A DNA stretch of 64,000 nt from Actinoplanes sp. DH11 (GCF_020873875.1 NZ_JAHWGU010000012.1:1-64000); one strand, 5' to 3'; shown: positions 9,096 through 18,404, counted from the first letter of the stretch. Numbers and translations are program-made. Notes: generated from the sequence alone by a model not told the origin.

Positions 9096-9147
9096 ACGAC
9101 GCCGGAACCGGCTGGCTGGGGGGCCTCGGCCGGTTCCGGCGTCGTTC
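9096..9147. terminator. hairpin terminator after cupin gene
   Basis: GACGCCGGAACCGGC and its complement GCCGGTTCCGGCGTC are separated by about 16 bases. Read on the minus strand this follows the cupin stop codon. Confidence 0.65.
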
Positions 9148-9170
9148 ACCTCCGCGCCGCAGACCGGCCG

Positions 9171-9560
9171 TCACGCCGACGGCGGCTCATCCTTGCCGGC
9201 CTCCTCGAGCGCGTCCGCCTCTTCCTTGGTCTTGTGCACCGCGCCGTCCGCGTGCTCCGGCGGGCCGTAGACGGTGTAGAGGACCAGCGGGTTCGGCCCG
9301 TCGTTGAGGAAGTTGTGCTTGCGCCCGGCCGGCACGACGACCAGGTCACCCTGAGCGACCTTGCGGGTCTGCCCGGAGATGATCGCCTTGCCGACACCGC
9401 TGACGAAGGTCAGGATCTGGTCCACCTCGTGGACCTCCTCGCCGATCTCGCCGTCCGGCGGGATCGTCATGACCACGAGCTGGGTGTGCTTGCCGGTCCA
9501 CAGGACGCGGCGGAAGTCGGGACTCTGCTCTGCGACGGTGGCAATCGTGAAGTGCTCCAT
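9171..9560 (-). CDS. cupin domain protein
   Basis: A 129-aa single-domain cupin (small beta-barrel). Cupin motif 1 is spread over PDGEIGEEVHEVDQILTFV, with Glu and His in metal-ligand positions (EEVHEVDQ) rather than the classical HxH. Motif 2 is GDLVVVPAGRKHNFLNDG (P-G-x-x-H-x-x-x-N). It therefore probably binds a metal and a small molecule, but the substrate is unknown. The C-terminal ~30 residues are charged (KTKEEADALEEAGKDEP). The gene follows the PAS–GGDEF–EAL gene on the same strand with an 18-bp gap, so co-transcription is likely. Confidence 0.85.
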   Translation of the reverse strand: MEHFTIATVAEQSPDFRRVLWTGKHTQLVVMTIPPDGEIGEEVHEVDQILTFVSGVGKAIISGQTRKVAQGDLVVVPAGRKHNFLNDGPNPLVLYTVYGPPEHADGAVHKTKEEADALEEAGKDEPPSA

Positions 9561-9578
9561 GCACGCACGTTACCCGCG

Positions 9579-11282
9579 TCAGGCGTTGCGCAATCGGCCC
9601 GGCGGAACCGGCGACGGCCGGCCGATCAAATAGCCCTGGACGTAGTCGACGCCCAGCTCACGCAGCATCCGCAGGGTCGGCTCGTCCTGCACGAACTCGG
9701 CGACGGTGTGAATGCCGTACGCCTGGCAGACCTGCACCAGCGCCCGCACCAGGACCTGGTCCTGCGGGTTGTCGACGAGATCCACCACGTACTCCCCGTC
9801 GATCTTGACGAGGTCGATCGGGAAGAGTCGCAGGTAGCGGAACGACGCGTAGCCGGAGCCGAAGTCGTCGAGCGCCAGACCACAGCCGAGGTCGCGGACC
9901 CGGTCGGCGAAGCGGCGCGCCTCGCTCAGGTTGCCGATCAGAGCGGTCTCGGTGATCTCGAAGGTCAGCTGCGCCGGGTCGACCTGGTAGCGGCCCAGCA
10001 GCTTCTCCACCTCGGCGGTGAGCCGCGGGTCGCCGACCGAGCGGCCGGAGAGGTTGACCTGGAGGCAGAGGCCGGGCTCCTCGGCGGCCAGGCGCATCGC
10101 CCGCTCCACCACCCAGAGGTCGATGTCGAAGATCGCGTCGAGTCGCTCGGCGGTGTCCAGCACCTGGATCGGCGACTGCGGGCCGTCCGCCTCGTCAAGC
10201 ACCCGCAGCAGCAGCTCGTGGCGGGTCACCCGGTTGCTCTGCAACTCCAGGATCGGCTGCGAGTAAAGGGTGAACCGGTCGGTGCCGAGCGCGTCGGCGA
10301 CCCGGCTGCGGTAGGAGCCCTGCCGGTCGCGCACCGGCACCGGATGGGCGACAAGGGTGAGGGGCCGGCCCACCTCGCGGGACTGGCGCCAGGCCTGTTC
10401 GGCGTCGATGAGCAGGCCGTGACTGCCCGCCTCGGCGTCCCGCTCGAACCGGACCAGGCCACCCCAGGCGCGCACCCGCAGACACTCCTCGGGTGTGAAA
10501 ACCTGCTCGCACAGCGTGTCGACGAGCCGCCGGGCGTGCTCGTGCGCCGCGTTCCACCCGGACGTGGTGAGCAGCACGCCGATCTCGTTCGGCCCGACCC
10601 GGCCCAGCAGGTGCTCCGGGCGGACCCGCTCCTCGAGCAGTTTGGCGGCGCGGCGCAGCAGCTCGGCGTTGTGCTCCGGCCGGACACCGTCGTCGCCGTC
10701 GGCGTCCAGCTGGACCCGTACCACCAGCACCGCGCCCGCCGCGCCGCGCAGCGCCCGGTCGATCTCGTCGGCGAAACGGGCCCGGGTGAGCAGGCCGGTC
10801 GCCGGGTCCGGCTCGATCAGGGAGGCCTGCACGGTCTCGCCCCGGCGGGTGAGCCGGGCGTTCTCCCGGCGGGCCCGCTCGCGGACCGAGACGTCCTGCA
10901 CCGTGCCACGCAGGCCGCGAACCGTGCCGTCCGGGCTCATCATCGGCTCGAGCCGGCAGTCCACGTCGAACCAGCCGCCGTCGGCGCGCATCAGCCGCAG
11001 GGTGATGTGCACCGTGGTCCGGCTGGTCCAGGCCTCGGTGATCGACCCGAGGGCTTTCGCCAGGTCGTCGCGGTGCACGTAGCGGGCGAGGATCTGGCGG
11101 GTCTGCTCGCGCTCCGCCGGTGGGCGGCCCAGCATCGCGGAGAGCGCGGCGGACCAGACGATCTGGTCACCGGCCGCGGAGTAGGTGAACCAGGCGACCC
11201 GGTCCTCGGCGGGCTGCCGCGGCTCGGGCAGGGAGGCGGCAGGCGCCGGCGACCAGCGTTCCCGTTCTTCGGGCACGGTCAT
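9579..11282 (-). CDS. PAS–GGDEF(degenerate)–EAL cyclic-di-GMP protein
   Basis: A 567-aa cytoplasmic signalling protein. PAS domain at residues ~30–135, with the usual C-terminal cap (GLRGTVQDVSVRERARREN). GGDEF domain at ~160–300, whose signature is GPNEI instead of GG(D/E)EF, so cyclase activity is unlikely. EAL domain at ~320–565: ELLLR replaces EALxR, but the metal and catalytic residues remain (NLSG, ITETA, DDFGSGYASF, VKIDG, VAEFV, VQGYLIGRP). I infer a c-di-GMP phosphodiesterase whose GGDEF part is regulatory. There is no transmembrane segment. It is probably transcribed with the downstream cupin. Confidence 0.9.
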   Translation of the reverse strand: MTVPEERERWSPAPAASLPEPRQPAEDRVAWFTYSAAGDQIVWSAALSAMLGRPPAEREQTRQILARYVHRDDLAKALGSITEAWTSRTTVHITLRLMRADGGWFDVDCRLEPMMSPDGTVRGLRGTVQDVSVRERARRENARLTRRGETVQASLIEPDPATGLLTRARFADEIDRALRGAAGAVLVVRVQLDADGDDGVRPEHNAELLRRAAKLLEERVRPEHLLGRVGPNEIGVLLTTSGWNAAHEHARRLVDTLCEQVFTPEECLRVRAWGGLVRFERDAEAGSHGLLIDAEQAWRQSREVGRPLTLVAHPVPVRDRQGSYRSRVADALGTDRFTLYSQPILELQSNRVTRHELLLRVLDEADGPQSPIQVLDTAERLDAIFDIDLWVVERAMRLAAEEPGLCLQVNLSGRSVGDPRLTAEVEKLLGRYQVDPAQLTFEITETALIGNLSEARRFADRVRDLGCGLALDDFGSGYASFRYLRLFPIDLVKIDGEYVVDLVDNPQDQVLVRALVQVCQAYGIHTVAEFVQDEPTLRMLRELGVDYVQGYLIGRPSPVPPGRLRNA

Positions 11283-11619
11283 CCGACGTCACCTCCCCCC
11301 TTGTGCAACTGCTCCCCAGGCAACCCCAGAACCCCTCACCTATTACGACCCGTCACCGGGCCGCAGTAACAGTGGGCGCACGCGTCAAAGTTTCTGACGT
11401 TCCCGCAGGCAAGGCCAGGAGCAGGGAATTATCGCCCATCCAGAGCAACGAAACAACCGAACGGACGACCTCGCCGCCGCACAATTACGTCGAAATGCCA
11501 CTGCGTCTCCATGACGGAAAGTCACTGCGAGTATCGGCTATGGAACCTTACGCAGTTTCCTACCCACAGGTAGCCGTCCACATGCACCCATTGGAGTCGG
11601 TAGTGCGCACCGCGTGACG
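11283..11619. other. 337-bp intergenic gap, locally less GC-rich
   Basis: Between the starts and ends of two minus-strand genes. It is visibly richer in A/T than its neighbours. A 104-codon plus-strand frame exists, but it shows no domain and its codon use is not typical of this genome. It probably contains the promoter of the PAS–GGDEF–EAL gene. Confidence 0.4.
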
Positions 11620-14600
11620 TCAGTCCCCGTCAACGGTCGGGATCTCCAGCTCGGCGATCCGCTGCCAGAGCGGACGCATCGCCGCCTCCGGCTCCCGGGC
11701 GAAGACACTGCCACGAATGCGTACGAACACGCAGTTGCCCACCCGCTCCAGCACCGACTGCCGGCGCATGTCGCTCTCCCAGCGCTCCGGCCCGTGGTAC
11801 GCGTCCCCGTCGCACTCGATCGCGAGCCGCCGCCCGTCCGGGGCGTTGAGCACGAAGTCGATCCGGTAGCCGCCGATCCGGAACTGCGGGATCGGCCGGT
11901 AGCCCCGGGCCACCAGCAGCTTGAGCACGTCCCGCTCGAAGTCGCTCTCGCAGCGGTTCGCCAGGTCGGCGGCGGCGGCCTCGGTCGGCAGGTTCAGCGC
12001 GTACGACAGGAGCAGCCCGCGCGCGTCGTCGGCGGGCAGGGCGGCCGGCCGCACCGAATGGAAGATCCAGAGCTGGTCACGCGCCCGGGAGGCAGCCACG
12101 TTGATCCGCCGGTGGTAGTCGCGCTTGGTGAACGCCGCCACCCGCGAATCGTTTTCGGACACCACCATCGAGATCAGCATGACGTCGCGCTCGTCGCCCT
12201 GGAACGTGTACGCATCGCCGACCCGCAACCGCCGAGCCTCGATCTCGTCCTCGCCGATCGCCTCCCGCAGCTGCGTCAGCAGGTATCCGGCCTGGCCACT
12301 ACTGCTCAGCAGGCTAATCACGCCGAGCGTCTTCCGGTCGTACCGCGGATCCGCCACGATCTTGGTGACCCGCTCGACCAGAGCCGCCGCCTCCTCCAGG
12401 TTGACATCGCCGAAACCGGCCAGCGACTGACGCACCCCGGTCTCGCAGAAGACCGTCTGGATCGACGGCAGCGCCGGCCGGTCCGCCCGCAACGGCATGA
12501 TCTTGTGGTCGTAGTAGTGCCGCGACGAGAACTCGATGATCTGCGGCACGCACCGGAAGTGCTCGGTCAGCAGGATCCGCTCCGGCGAGCGGCGCACCGC
12601 GTGGTCGTAGAGCGATGACTCCGGGTCGAAGTGCTCGGCCGACGGCACATCACCCAGATGCCGCTGGATCAGGCCGGAGACCGCCCCGACGAACCCGAGC
12701 TGCGGGCCGATCTGCTGGTCGTCGCCGACCACCACGGCCCGCTCGGCGAGCGAGAGCACCGGCAGTGCGAACAGGTCGGCCTGCGACGCCTCGTCGACGA
12801 TCACCACGTCGAACTTCGCGCCACCGGCGAACTGCTCGATCGCCCGGTCCACCGACATCACCCAGACCGGCACCGCGCTCACCGCCGACTCCATGGCCCG
12901 CTGCGCGTGCGCCTGCCAGGCCGCCGCGCCGCGTCCGGTGCCCTTACCGATCTTGCGGAGTGCGGTGGTCCAGTCCGCGAGGGCGGCCCGGCGGCGGTCG
13001 TCGAGCGCCCGCGCCACCTCCAGCCACGCCGACGCCACCACCAGCTCACCGGTCAGCCGCCGGATCCGGGCCCGGGCCCGCTCCACCCGGCGGGCCAGCA
13101 CCGCCGGATCCACCTCACCGACCACCTCGTCGAACCACGTCTGCGCCCGCCGCCACTCCCAGGCCTCCAGGCAGGCCTGGCCGGACACCACCTGATGCTC
13201 GCCGCTCGCGATCCGGGCCGCCCACTCCGGCGCCGCCGACGTGAGCCGGTCATGTGCCGCGTGGAACCGCAACACGTCCGGCTGCAACAGCACCAGCCGG
13301 CGCACCCCGGCGATCGCGTCGTCCCAGCCCTCCAAGGTCTTCCACGCCTCGGCCAGCTCCGGCCACGGCGCCACCCGCTCGGCCACCGCACGCGTCTGCG
13401 CCCGCACCCGCTCCAGGGCGAACAAATCGGCTGCGCCCTCCGCCAGGACGGCCACCTCGGCCAGGCACGCGGCGTCGATCTCCAGGTCCTTCTGCGGTAC
13501 GAGCTGAGCCAGCCGCCGTGCCAGCGGCGGCCACCTGTTCAGATCGAAGTCGAGCGACTGTTTCGCCTCGGCCAGCAGCGCGCCGGCCCAGACCTCCGGA
13601 TCACCCCAGCCGGTCGGCGGCTCCGGCACGGACAGCCGTTCCACCCACTCCTGCCAGGAGTCACCGAGCCGCCGGCGGGCCTGCGACCGGCGCACCCCGG
13701 CGACCACCAGATCCACGTCGGCCGCCGTGCGCAGCGGTTCGCCGTCCACCCGGATCTCGTCGGCCAGCCGGTACAGCCCCGGTTGCAGCAACCGGCTCAG
13801 GCCGCGGCCGGCCGCGAACCGCTGCCGCATCTCCGCCAGCCTGGTGAGCAGCAGTTTCGGCTCGGCGAGGGTCGGCTCCGGCACCGCGATCCGGTGGCCG
13901 GTCACCTCGCGGGCCAGCGTGGCCAGCTCGGCGAACAGTTTCTCGGTGGCGACCACCTGGTCGTTCCAGAGGGTGCGCCAATGCTGGTCGTCGAGCAGCC
14001 GGCCCAACCGGTCCGTCCAGGTGCCCTCCCGCCGGCGCAGCCAGGCCACCGCCTCCCGCAGCTCCGCCAGCAGCTCGGTCAGGCCGGTGCGGCCCTCCGC
14101 CCGTACACCTGCCAGGTCGAGGCCCCGCTCCGCCAAGCCGGACAGCGCCGCCTCGATCTCCGCGCACCTGGCCCGCGCCGCCGCGGCCGCCGCGGCGTCC
14201 GGCAGATCCTGGATCTCCGGCAGCGGCCGCATCGCCGCCGCACGATCCTCCGGGGTGAGGCGGGCGGCGAGCTTGAGCAGCGTCGCGAAGTCCTCGATGG
14301 TCAGCGGTGGCGGCCCGCTCACCGGGTCCGGAATGCCGCCGTGCGCGGCCGCGCGCTCCCGCAACCAGGCGCCCACCTCGGCGGGCAGAAGATCAACGCC
14401 CCCGATCGGGTACGTGGCCGCCTCGCTCTCGGCGATCAGTCGCAGTCCCGCCGTCGCCGCGGCCAGCTCCCGTTCCGCCTCCTCCAGCGACCCGGTGAGC
14501 CGTTCCACCCGGCGCGTCTCGGCCTCCGCATCCAGCGTCGCCGCCCGGTCCGAGAGCTCCCGCGCCGCGATCTGCAACTGCACCAGCTGATCGGTGGTCC

Positions 14601-16023
14601 GCCCCAGGACGGCGAGGCAGAGCGCCTGCACCTCCGCCGGCAGGCCGTCGCGGAGCACCCGCAGCGGCTCCTCCTTCTGCGCCACCACGAGGACCCGCTT
14701 GCCGTTCGCCATCAGATGACAGATCAGGTTGCGGATGGTGTGCGTCTTGCCGGTCCCGGGCGGACCCTGCACGGCAACGTTGCGGTGATGGGCGAGCCGG
14801 CGGGCGATCGACTCCTGCGCCTCGTTCGTGGGCAGCGGCATCAGCAGCCGCTCGCCCACCCGGTTCCAGCTCTCCGGCTGGTCACCGGGCATCCGCAGGC
14901 GGCTCGGCTCGTGCGCCACCACCGCCGCCAGCGAACCCACCGCGTCGAAGTCGCCACCGGTCAGGCGGTCGCGCATGCCCTCAAGGAAGGCGCGCAGGTG
15001 GCGCTGCCGGGGCCGGGCGAAGAGGACCGCGACATCCCGGACGGCGGCGCCGCTACCGTCCGCCTCGTCGGCCCGCTTCCCGGCCTGCTTCTCCCCGGCC
15101 TGCTTCTCCCCGGCCTGCTTCTCCCCGGCCTGCTTCTCCCCGGCTTGCAGGATCACCCGGTCGTAGCCGAGCCGGGTCAGCGCCCGCTCGAAGAACTCCC
15201 GCCTCTCGACGTCGTTCCACAGGTCCACCTCGACCGCGCCACCCGGGCCGGCCAGGTCGCTGAGCTGGTTGAGGTACCGCTCGTCGAGCCCCGCCAGGGC
15301 CTCCACCTGAAGCCGGGACGGACCCGCCGGGGAGACGCTGACCAGGGCGCGGTCCGCGTCGTACTCGATCAGGACGGGCGTGGCGATCAACGGGTACCGC
15401 ACCCGGCTGCCGTCGATCGTGGTCTCCAGGACGCCATGGCCCCAGACCAGCTCGGTGGTGGCGGTCGCCATGTCCAACTGGTGCATCCGGTCGAAGAGCC
15501 TGCGGTGCAGCTCCCGGGTCTGCTCGGCGGCCGAGGTGGCGAACGACCAGGGGCGCCAGACCTCGTCACGCCAGCGTTCGAACTCCCGCGCGCTGCTGTC
15601 CCACTCGGCGCTGTGCCGCTCTCGCTCGCTGCTGTCCCGCTCGCTGCTGTCCCACTCGCTGTTCTTCCCCTGGCCGCTCTCCTGCGTTGCGGCCGATTTG
15701 CCGGGTATCTTCCTGCCTGTTGCCTCTTCGGCAGGGGCCGGCTCCTCCGTGGCGGTCACCTCGCCGCGCAGCCGCCGGCGCAGCGCGGCCGGCACCGGAA
15801 CCGGCGGCGGCAGCTCGGGGCGGCCCACCCGCAGCCAGGAGGTGCCGTCGGCACCCGGGCCGGTCCGGCAGTCGGCGTGCGCGGGCAGGTCGTCGAGCCA
15901 CAGCGCGTCCGGTGGCAGGGTGCGGGACGGGCGCTCCATCTGAGCCCGGACAGCGAGCAGGTAGTCGGCGACGGCCACGGCCCGATCCCGGATCGTCGTG
16001 GGCGACTCCCGCTGCTCGGCCAT
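11620..16023 (-). CDS. SF1 DNA2/UPF1-like helicase fused to PD-(D/E)XK (Vsr-like) nuclease
   Basis: A 1467-aa helicase–nuclease. Walker A is GPPGTGKTHT (~420–429), followed by a long coiled-coil-rich insertion of ~500 residues. Walker B is VIVDEASQAD (~1070), with GDDQQIGPQ, LTEHFRC, TFQGDERDVMLI and the motif VI region NVAASRARDQLWIF. The C-terminal ~110 residues match the REase/Vsr-like endonuclease fold at the end of such helicases: IDFVL then AIECDGDAYH. The N-terminal ~200 residues are low complexity, including four EKQAG pentapeptides from a 15-bp DNA repeat. Helicases of this design occur in mobile and candidate phage-defence loci, but the role here is inferred only. The start MAEQRESPT was chosen over one 16 codons upstream. 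Confidence 0.88.
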   Translation of the reverse strand: MAEQRESPTTIRDRAVAVADYLLAVRAQMERPSRTLPPDALWLDDLPAHADCRTGPGADGTSWLRVGRPELPPPVPVPAALRRRLRGEVTATEEPAPAEEATGRKIPGKSAATQESGQGKNSEWDSSERDSSERERHSAEWDSSAREFERWRDEVWRPWSFATSAAEQTRELHRRLFDRMHQLDMATATTELVWGHGVLETTIDGSRVRYPLIATPVLIEYDADRALVSVSPAGPSRLQVEALAGLDERYLNQLSDLAGPGGAVEVDLWNDVERREFFERALTRLGYDRVILQAGEKQAGEKQAGEKQAGEKQAGKRADEADGSGAAVRDVAVLFARPRQRHLRAFLEGMRDRLTGGDFDAVGSLAAVVAHEPSRLRMPGDQPESWNRVGERLLMPLPTNEAQESIARRLAHHRNVAVQGPPGTGKTHTIRNLICHLMANGKRVLVVAQKEEPLRVLRDGLPAEVQALCLAVLGRTTDQLVQLQIAARELSDRAATLDAEAETRRVERLTGSLEEAERELAAATAGLRLIAESEAATYPIGGVDLLPAEVGAWLRERAAAHGGIPDPVSGPPPLTIEDFATLLKLAARLTPEDRAAAMRPLPEIQDLPDAAAAAAARARCAEIEAALSGLAERGLDLAGVRAEGRTGLTELLAELREAVAWLRRREGTWTDRLGRLLDDQHWRTLWNDQVVATEKLFAELATLAREVTGHRIAVPEPTLAEPKLLLTRLAEMRQRFAAGRGLSRLLQPGLYRLADEIRVDGEPLRTAADVDLVVAGVRRSQARRRLGDSWQEWVERLSVPEPPTGWGDPEVWAGALLAEAKQSLDFDLNRWPPLARRLAQLVPQKDLEIDAACLAEVAVLAEGAADLFALERVRAQTRAVAERVAPWPELAEAWKTLEGWDDAIAGVRRLVLLQPDVLRFHAAHDRLTSAAPEWAARIASGEHQVVSGQACLEAWEWRRAQTWFDEVVGEVDPAVLARRVERARARIRRLTGELVVASAWLEVARALDDRRRAALADWTTALRKIGKGTGRGAAAWQAHAQRAMESAVSAVPVWVMSVDRAIEQFAGGAKFDVVIVDEASQADLFALPVLSLAERAVVVGDDQQIGPQLGFVGAVSGLIQRHLGDVPSAEHFDPESSLYDHAVRRSPERILLTEHFRCVPQIIEFSSRHYYDHKIMPLRADRPALPSIQTVFCETGVRQSLAGFGDVNLEEAAALVERVTKIVADPRYDRKTLGVISLLSSSGQAGYLLTQLREAIGEDEIEARRLRVGDAYTFQGDERDVMLISMVVSENDSRVAAFTKRDYHRRINVAASRARDQLWIFHSVRPAALPADDARGLLLSYALNLPTEAAAADLANRCESDFERDVLKLLVARGYRPIPQFRIGGYRIDFVLNAPDGRRLAIECDGDAYHGPERWESDMRRQSVLERVGNCVFVRIRGSVFAREPEAAMRPLWQRIAELEIPTVDGD
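15081..15140. repeat. 15-bp tandem repeat inside helicase gene
   Basis: Four perfect CGGCCTGCTTCTCCC units with partial units on both sides encode AGEKQ/EKQAG pentapeptides in the helicase N-terminal region. Nearby, at ~15590–15665, imperfect CTGTCCCACTCGCTG-type units encode the DSSERDSSER stretch. Confidence 0.95.
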
Positions 16024-16111
16024 CCCTGGGAGTCTAGAGCCTGGGCGGTCGATCCTCGCGGGGCCGCACACGGCCGCCGGGAACAGCTATGGTGTCGCCC
16101 ACTGATCTTGC

Positions 16112-17017
16112 GTGACGCTTTGCGGAACCCCCGTGACGAAGGGCTGGGAGAACTTGGACGGCAACGGGCACTACTGGTCGGGTCAACCCGGGCAGATGCC
16201 GCCGGGATACGGCCCCTCCCCCACGGACCCGCTGGTCAGCGTCGACTTCAGCGGCTGGTTCGGCCGGGGCACCGCCCTGGTCCGGCAGGTGTGGAAACCG
16301 GCGCTGCTGCTGCACGCCGCGGTGGCCGTGCCGATCTTCGCGCTGAGCGTGCCCGCGCAGAGCAACCTGATGCGCGAACAGGAAGCCGTCATGGAGACCC
16401 AGCGGCTGCTGCCCGACCGCACTCCGCCCCTCGGCGACCTGATGCTCGCCGTCGGGCTCGTGTTCGCCGTCGCCCTGGCGGTCTGCGTTCTCTATCTGGT
16501 CGCCACGTCGGCGACCGTGCAGCTGACCGTCCAGGCCGCCACCGGCCGCCCGATCAGCCTCGGCGCCGCCGTGCGCACCGGCCTGCGACGGGCGCCGGCC
16601 CTGCTCGGCTGGGCCCTGCTGTCCGTGCCGATCGCCCTGGTCGCGGCCCTGCTGTGCGTGCTACCGATCTTCTACGTCATAGCCGTCCTGGCGGTCCTGC
16701 CCGTGGTCGTCACCGTCGAACGAGGCGAAGGCATCGCCCGCTGCTTCCAGCTCTTCCACACCGACCTCGGCGTCTCGGTCTCCCGGATCGCCACCGTCTA
16801 CGGCATCACGATCGGCGCCGGCCTGTCCCTCGGCGTGCTCAGCATCGCCATCTCGGCGCTGACCGGGCCCACCGTGGGCGCGATCGTCGACGCCGTGCTG
16901 AACGCACTGGTCACGGTGGCGTTCGGGGTAGCCGGCACGGTCTTCCTGGTCACCGCGTATGCGGACATGCGGGCCCGGCGCGAGCCGTTCTCCACAGCAC
17001 ACCTGACGAACGTCTGA
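16112..17017 (+). CDS. multi-pass membrane protein, family uncertain
   Basis: A 301-aa integral membrane protein. It has a cytoplasmic Gly/Pro/Tyr-rich N-terminus (SGQPGQMPPGYG), then about six hydrophobic segments from residue ~60 to 290. The layout and the amphipathic segments resemble the glycerophosphodiester phosphodiesterase membrane-domain/DUF7544-like proteins common in actinobacteria, but I cannot assign it firmly. A TTG at 16154 with GGGAG upstream (protein starting at DGNGHYW) is an alternative start 14 codons in. It is divergent from the helicase gene (88-bp gap) and followed by repeat-filled non-coding DNA. Confidence 0.7.
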   Translation: MTLCGTPVTKGWENLDGNGHYWSGQPGQMPPGYGPSPTDPLVSVDFSGWFGRGTALVRQVWKPALLLHAAVAVPIFALSVPAQSNLMREQEAVMETQRLLPDRTPPLGDLMLAVGLVFAVALAVCVLYLVATSATVQLTVQAATGRPISLGAAVRTGLRRAPALLGWALLSVPIALVAALLCVLPIFYVIAVLAVLPVVVTVERGEGIARCFQLFHTDLGVSVSRIATVYGITIGAGLSLGVLSIAISALTGPTVGAIVDAVLNALVTVAFGVAGTVFLVTAYADMRARREPFSTAHLTNV

Positions 17018-17063
17018 CTTCCGGCACGTGCGGACCGGGCGATCCCGGACCGGCCATTCCCTG

Positions 17064-17168
17064 ACCGGGCCGCTCCCCGACTCGGCTGCTCCCGAACCGG
17101 CCACTCCCGGACCGGCCACTCCCAGGGCGGCTGCTCCCAGGGCGGCTGCTCCCAGGGCGGCTGCTCCC
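17064..17168. repeat. 15-bp tandem repeat
   Basis: About seven 15-bp units ending in GCTCCC or ACTCCC. The last three are perfect AGGGCGGCTGCTCCC, and the earlier ones read GAACCGGCCACTCCC or GACTCGGCTGCTCCC. Confidence 0.9.
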
Positions 17169-17446
17169 TGACCCGGCCGCCCGGCGTGTCCGGCCTCCCC
17201 GCGCGCGTCCAGGCGCCGTCCGGTGCCTTTCGGATCATCCCCAGCCGGAGAGTGCGCGGCCGGCTCGGTCCGGAGTGGCTCACTGCGCTTGGGCGTCGGC
17301 AAGACCGACCCACCACGTGGCCGCGCGGAGTCCAGCGGACACACGCGCTTGCATGACGAAACATCGAGGCGGGGCCGATACCGCCCTCGCACCAACCGCG
17401 TGTCCCGCTTTCCGGCCCCATGGTGCCGGACGCGCCATCCTGTGGA

Positions 17447-17530
17447 GATGTTGATCTGCTAGCGATGCGAAATCGCGGTCATAGCCCCATGATCACAGCG
17501 ATTTCGTAGCGCTAGCAGATCAACACCGCC
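17447..17530 (-). repeat. hairpin repeat element, copy 2 (inner part inverted)
   Basis: Same element as at 181, 49061 and 59822. The outer left boundary (GATGTTGATCTGCTAGCG) and right boundary (AGATCAACACCGCCACGCGG, then GCAGCG) run in the same direction as the other copies. The inner segment reads as the reverse complement: GATGCGAAATCGCGGTCAT comes first and ATGATCACAGCGATTTCG last. The loop also differs (TAGCCCC against GGGCCTG). Confidence 0.95.
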
Positions 17531-17559
17531 ACGCGGCCGCAATGCAGCGCGATCGGGCA

Positions 17560-17627
17560 CCCCGCGCAACCGAGCACCCCGCGCAACCGAACACCCCGCG
17601 CGACCGGACGCCCCGCGCGACCGAGCG
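17560..17627. repeat. 17-bp tandem repeat
   Basis: Four imperfect units of the form CCCCGCGCAACCGAGCA lie just beyond the 3' end of the SDR gene. The 17-bp length is not a multiple of three, consistent with non-coding DNA. Confidence 0.9.
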
Positions 17628-17636
17628 CCCCGGCGG

Positions 17637-18404
17637 TCACTTCTCCTCGGGGTCGCGGCCCTGCGCGGAGCGGCCCCCGTCCAGCGGGATGATCGCGCCG
17701 TTGAGGAAGGACGCGGCGGGCGAGAGCAGGAACGCGACCACCTCGGCCGCCTCCGCCGGGCGGCCCATCCGGCCGAGTGGCTGCAGCAGGCCGATCTCGC
17801 GGAGGAAGTGCTCGCGGCCGGGTTCGGGGAGGGACGCGAGGTGGGCCTCGGAGCGTTCGGTGGTGATCGAGCCGAGGGCGAGAGCGTTGGAGCGTACGCC
17901 CGAAGGTCCGTAATCGACGGCCAGCGCACGCGTCAGTCCTTCGATGGCCGCTTTCGCCGTCGCGTAGGGGAGCGCGCCGCGTACCGCACGGCTCGCCTGG
18001 TGCGAGGAGATGTTCACGACGGCGCCAGGTGTCCCGGCGTCGAGGAAGTGGCGGACGGCGGCCGAGCTGCCGGCGACCGCGGGGTCCAGGTTGCGGCGGA
18101 TCAGTTCGGCGACCTCGGCCGGCGACTCGTGCAGGTGGGCGTCCCGGAAGATCGCCGCGTTGTTGACCCAGCCGCGCAGGGTGCCCGCACCGGCGGCTGT
18201 CGTTGCGGCCCGCCGGGCGACCGCCGGGTCGGCGGCGTCACCGGTCACCGGGATGATGTGGCGGCCGTCTGCCCAGGTCAGTGCGTCTGGATCGGCTTCC
18301 AGGACGACGACGGCGCCCTCGGTGGCGAGGCGTTCGGCGATGGCGCGCCCGACACCCCGGCCGCCGCCGGTGACCACGAAAGAAGCGCTCTTCTCGATCC
18401 CCAC
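17637..18404 (-). CDS. short-chain dehydrogenase/reductase (SDR)
   Basis: A 255-aa classical SDR, an NAD(P)-dependent oxidoreductase with a Rossmann fold. The cofactor motif TGGGRGVG lies at residues ~11–18, NNAA at ~80, the catalytic Ser in the NISSHQ segment, and Tyr/Lys in YATAK near residue 145. The C-terminal LLSPAASFLNGAIIPLDGG is typical of the family. I chose the GTG (VGIEKSASF) with GAGG upstream; the frame extends 76 codons further but only through low-complexity repeat sequence. The substrate is unknown and the gene is apparently monocistronic. Confidence 0.92.
   Translation of the reverse strand: MGIEKSASFVVTGGGRGVGRAIAERLATEGAVVVLEADPDALTWADGRHIIPVTGDAADPAVARRAATTAAGAGTLRGWVNNAAIFRDAHLHESPAEVAELIRRNLDPAVAGSSAAVRHFLDAGTPGAVVNISSHQASRAVRGALPYATAKAAIEGLTRALAVDYGPSGVRSNALALGSITTERSEAHLASLPEPGREHFLREIGLLQPLGRMGRPAEAAEVVAFLLSPAASFLNGAIIPLDGGRSAQGRDPEEK

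Larger units (their letters stand above)
17018..17636. other. repeat-filled intergenic gap
   Basis: No gene is supported. The gap contains a 15-bp tandem repeat (17064–17168), hairpin element copy 2 (17447–17530) and a 17-bp tandem repeat (17560–17627). A minus-strand frame over 16661–17421 is open but encodes only repeats (PWEQPPWEQ type). Confidence 0.6.

Noticed and set aside
12631..17064. 1477-codon plus-strand frame opposite the helicase gene
   Set aside because: Antisense shadow created by GC-rich codon bias; composition is His/Arg/Pro-rich with no domain, while the minus strand has all helicase motifs.
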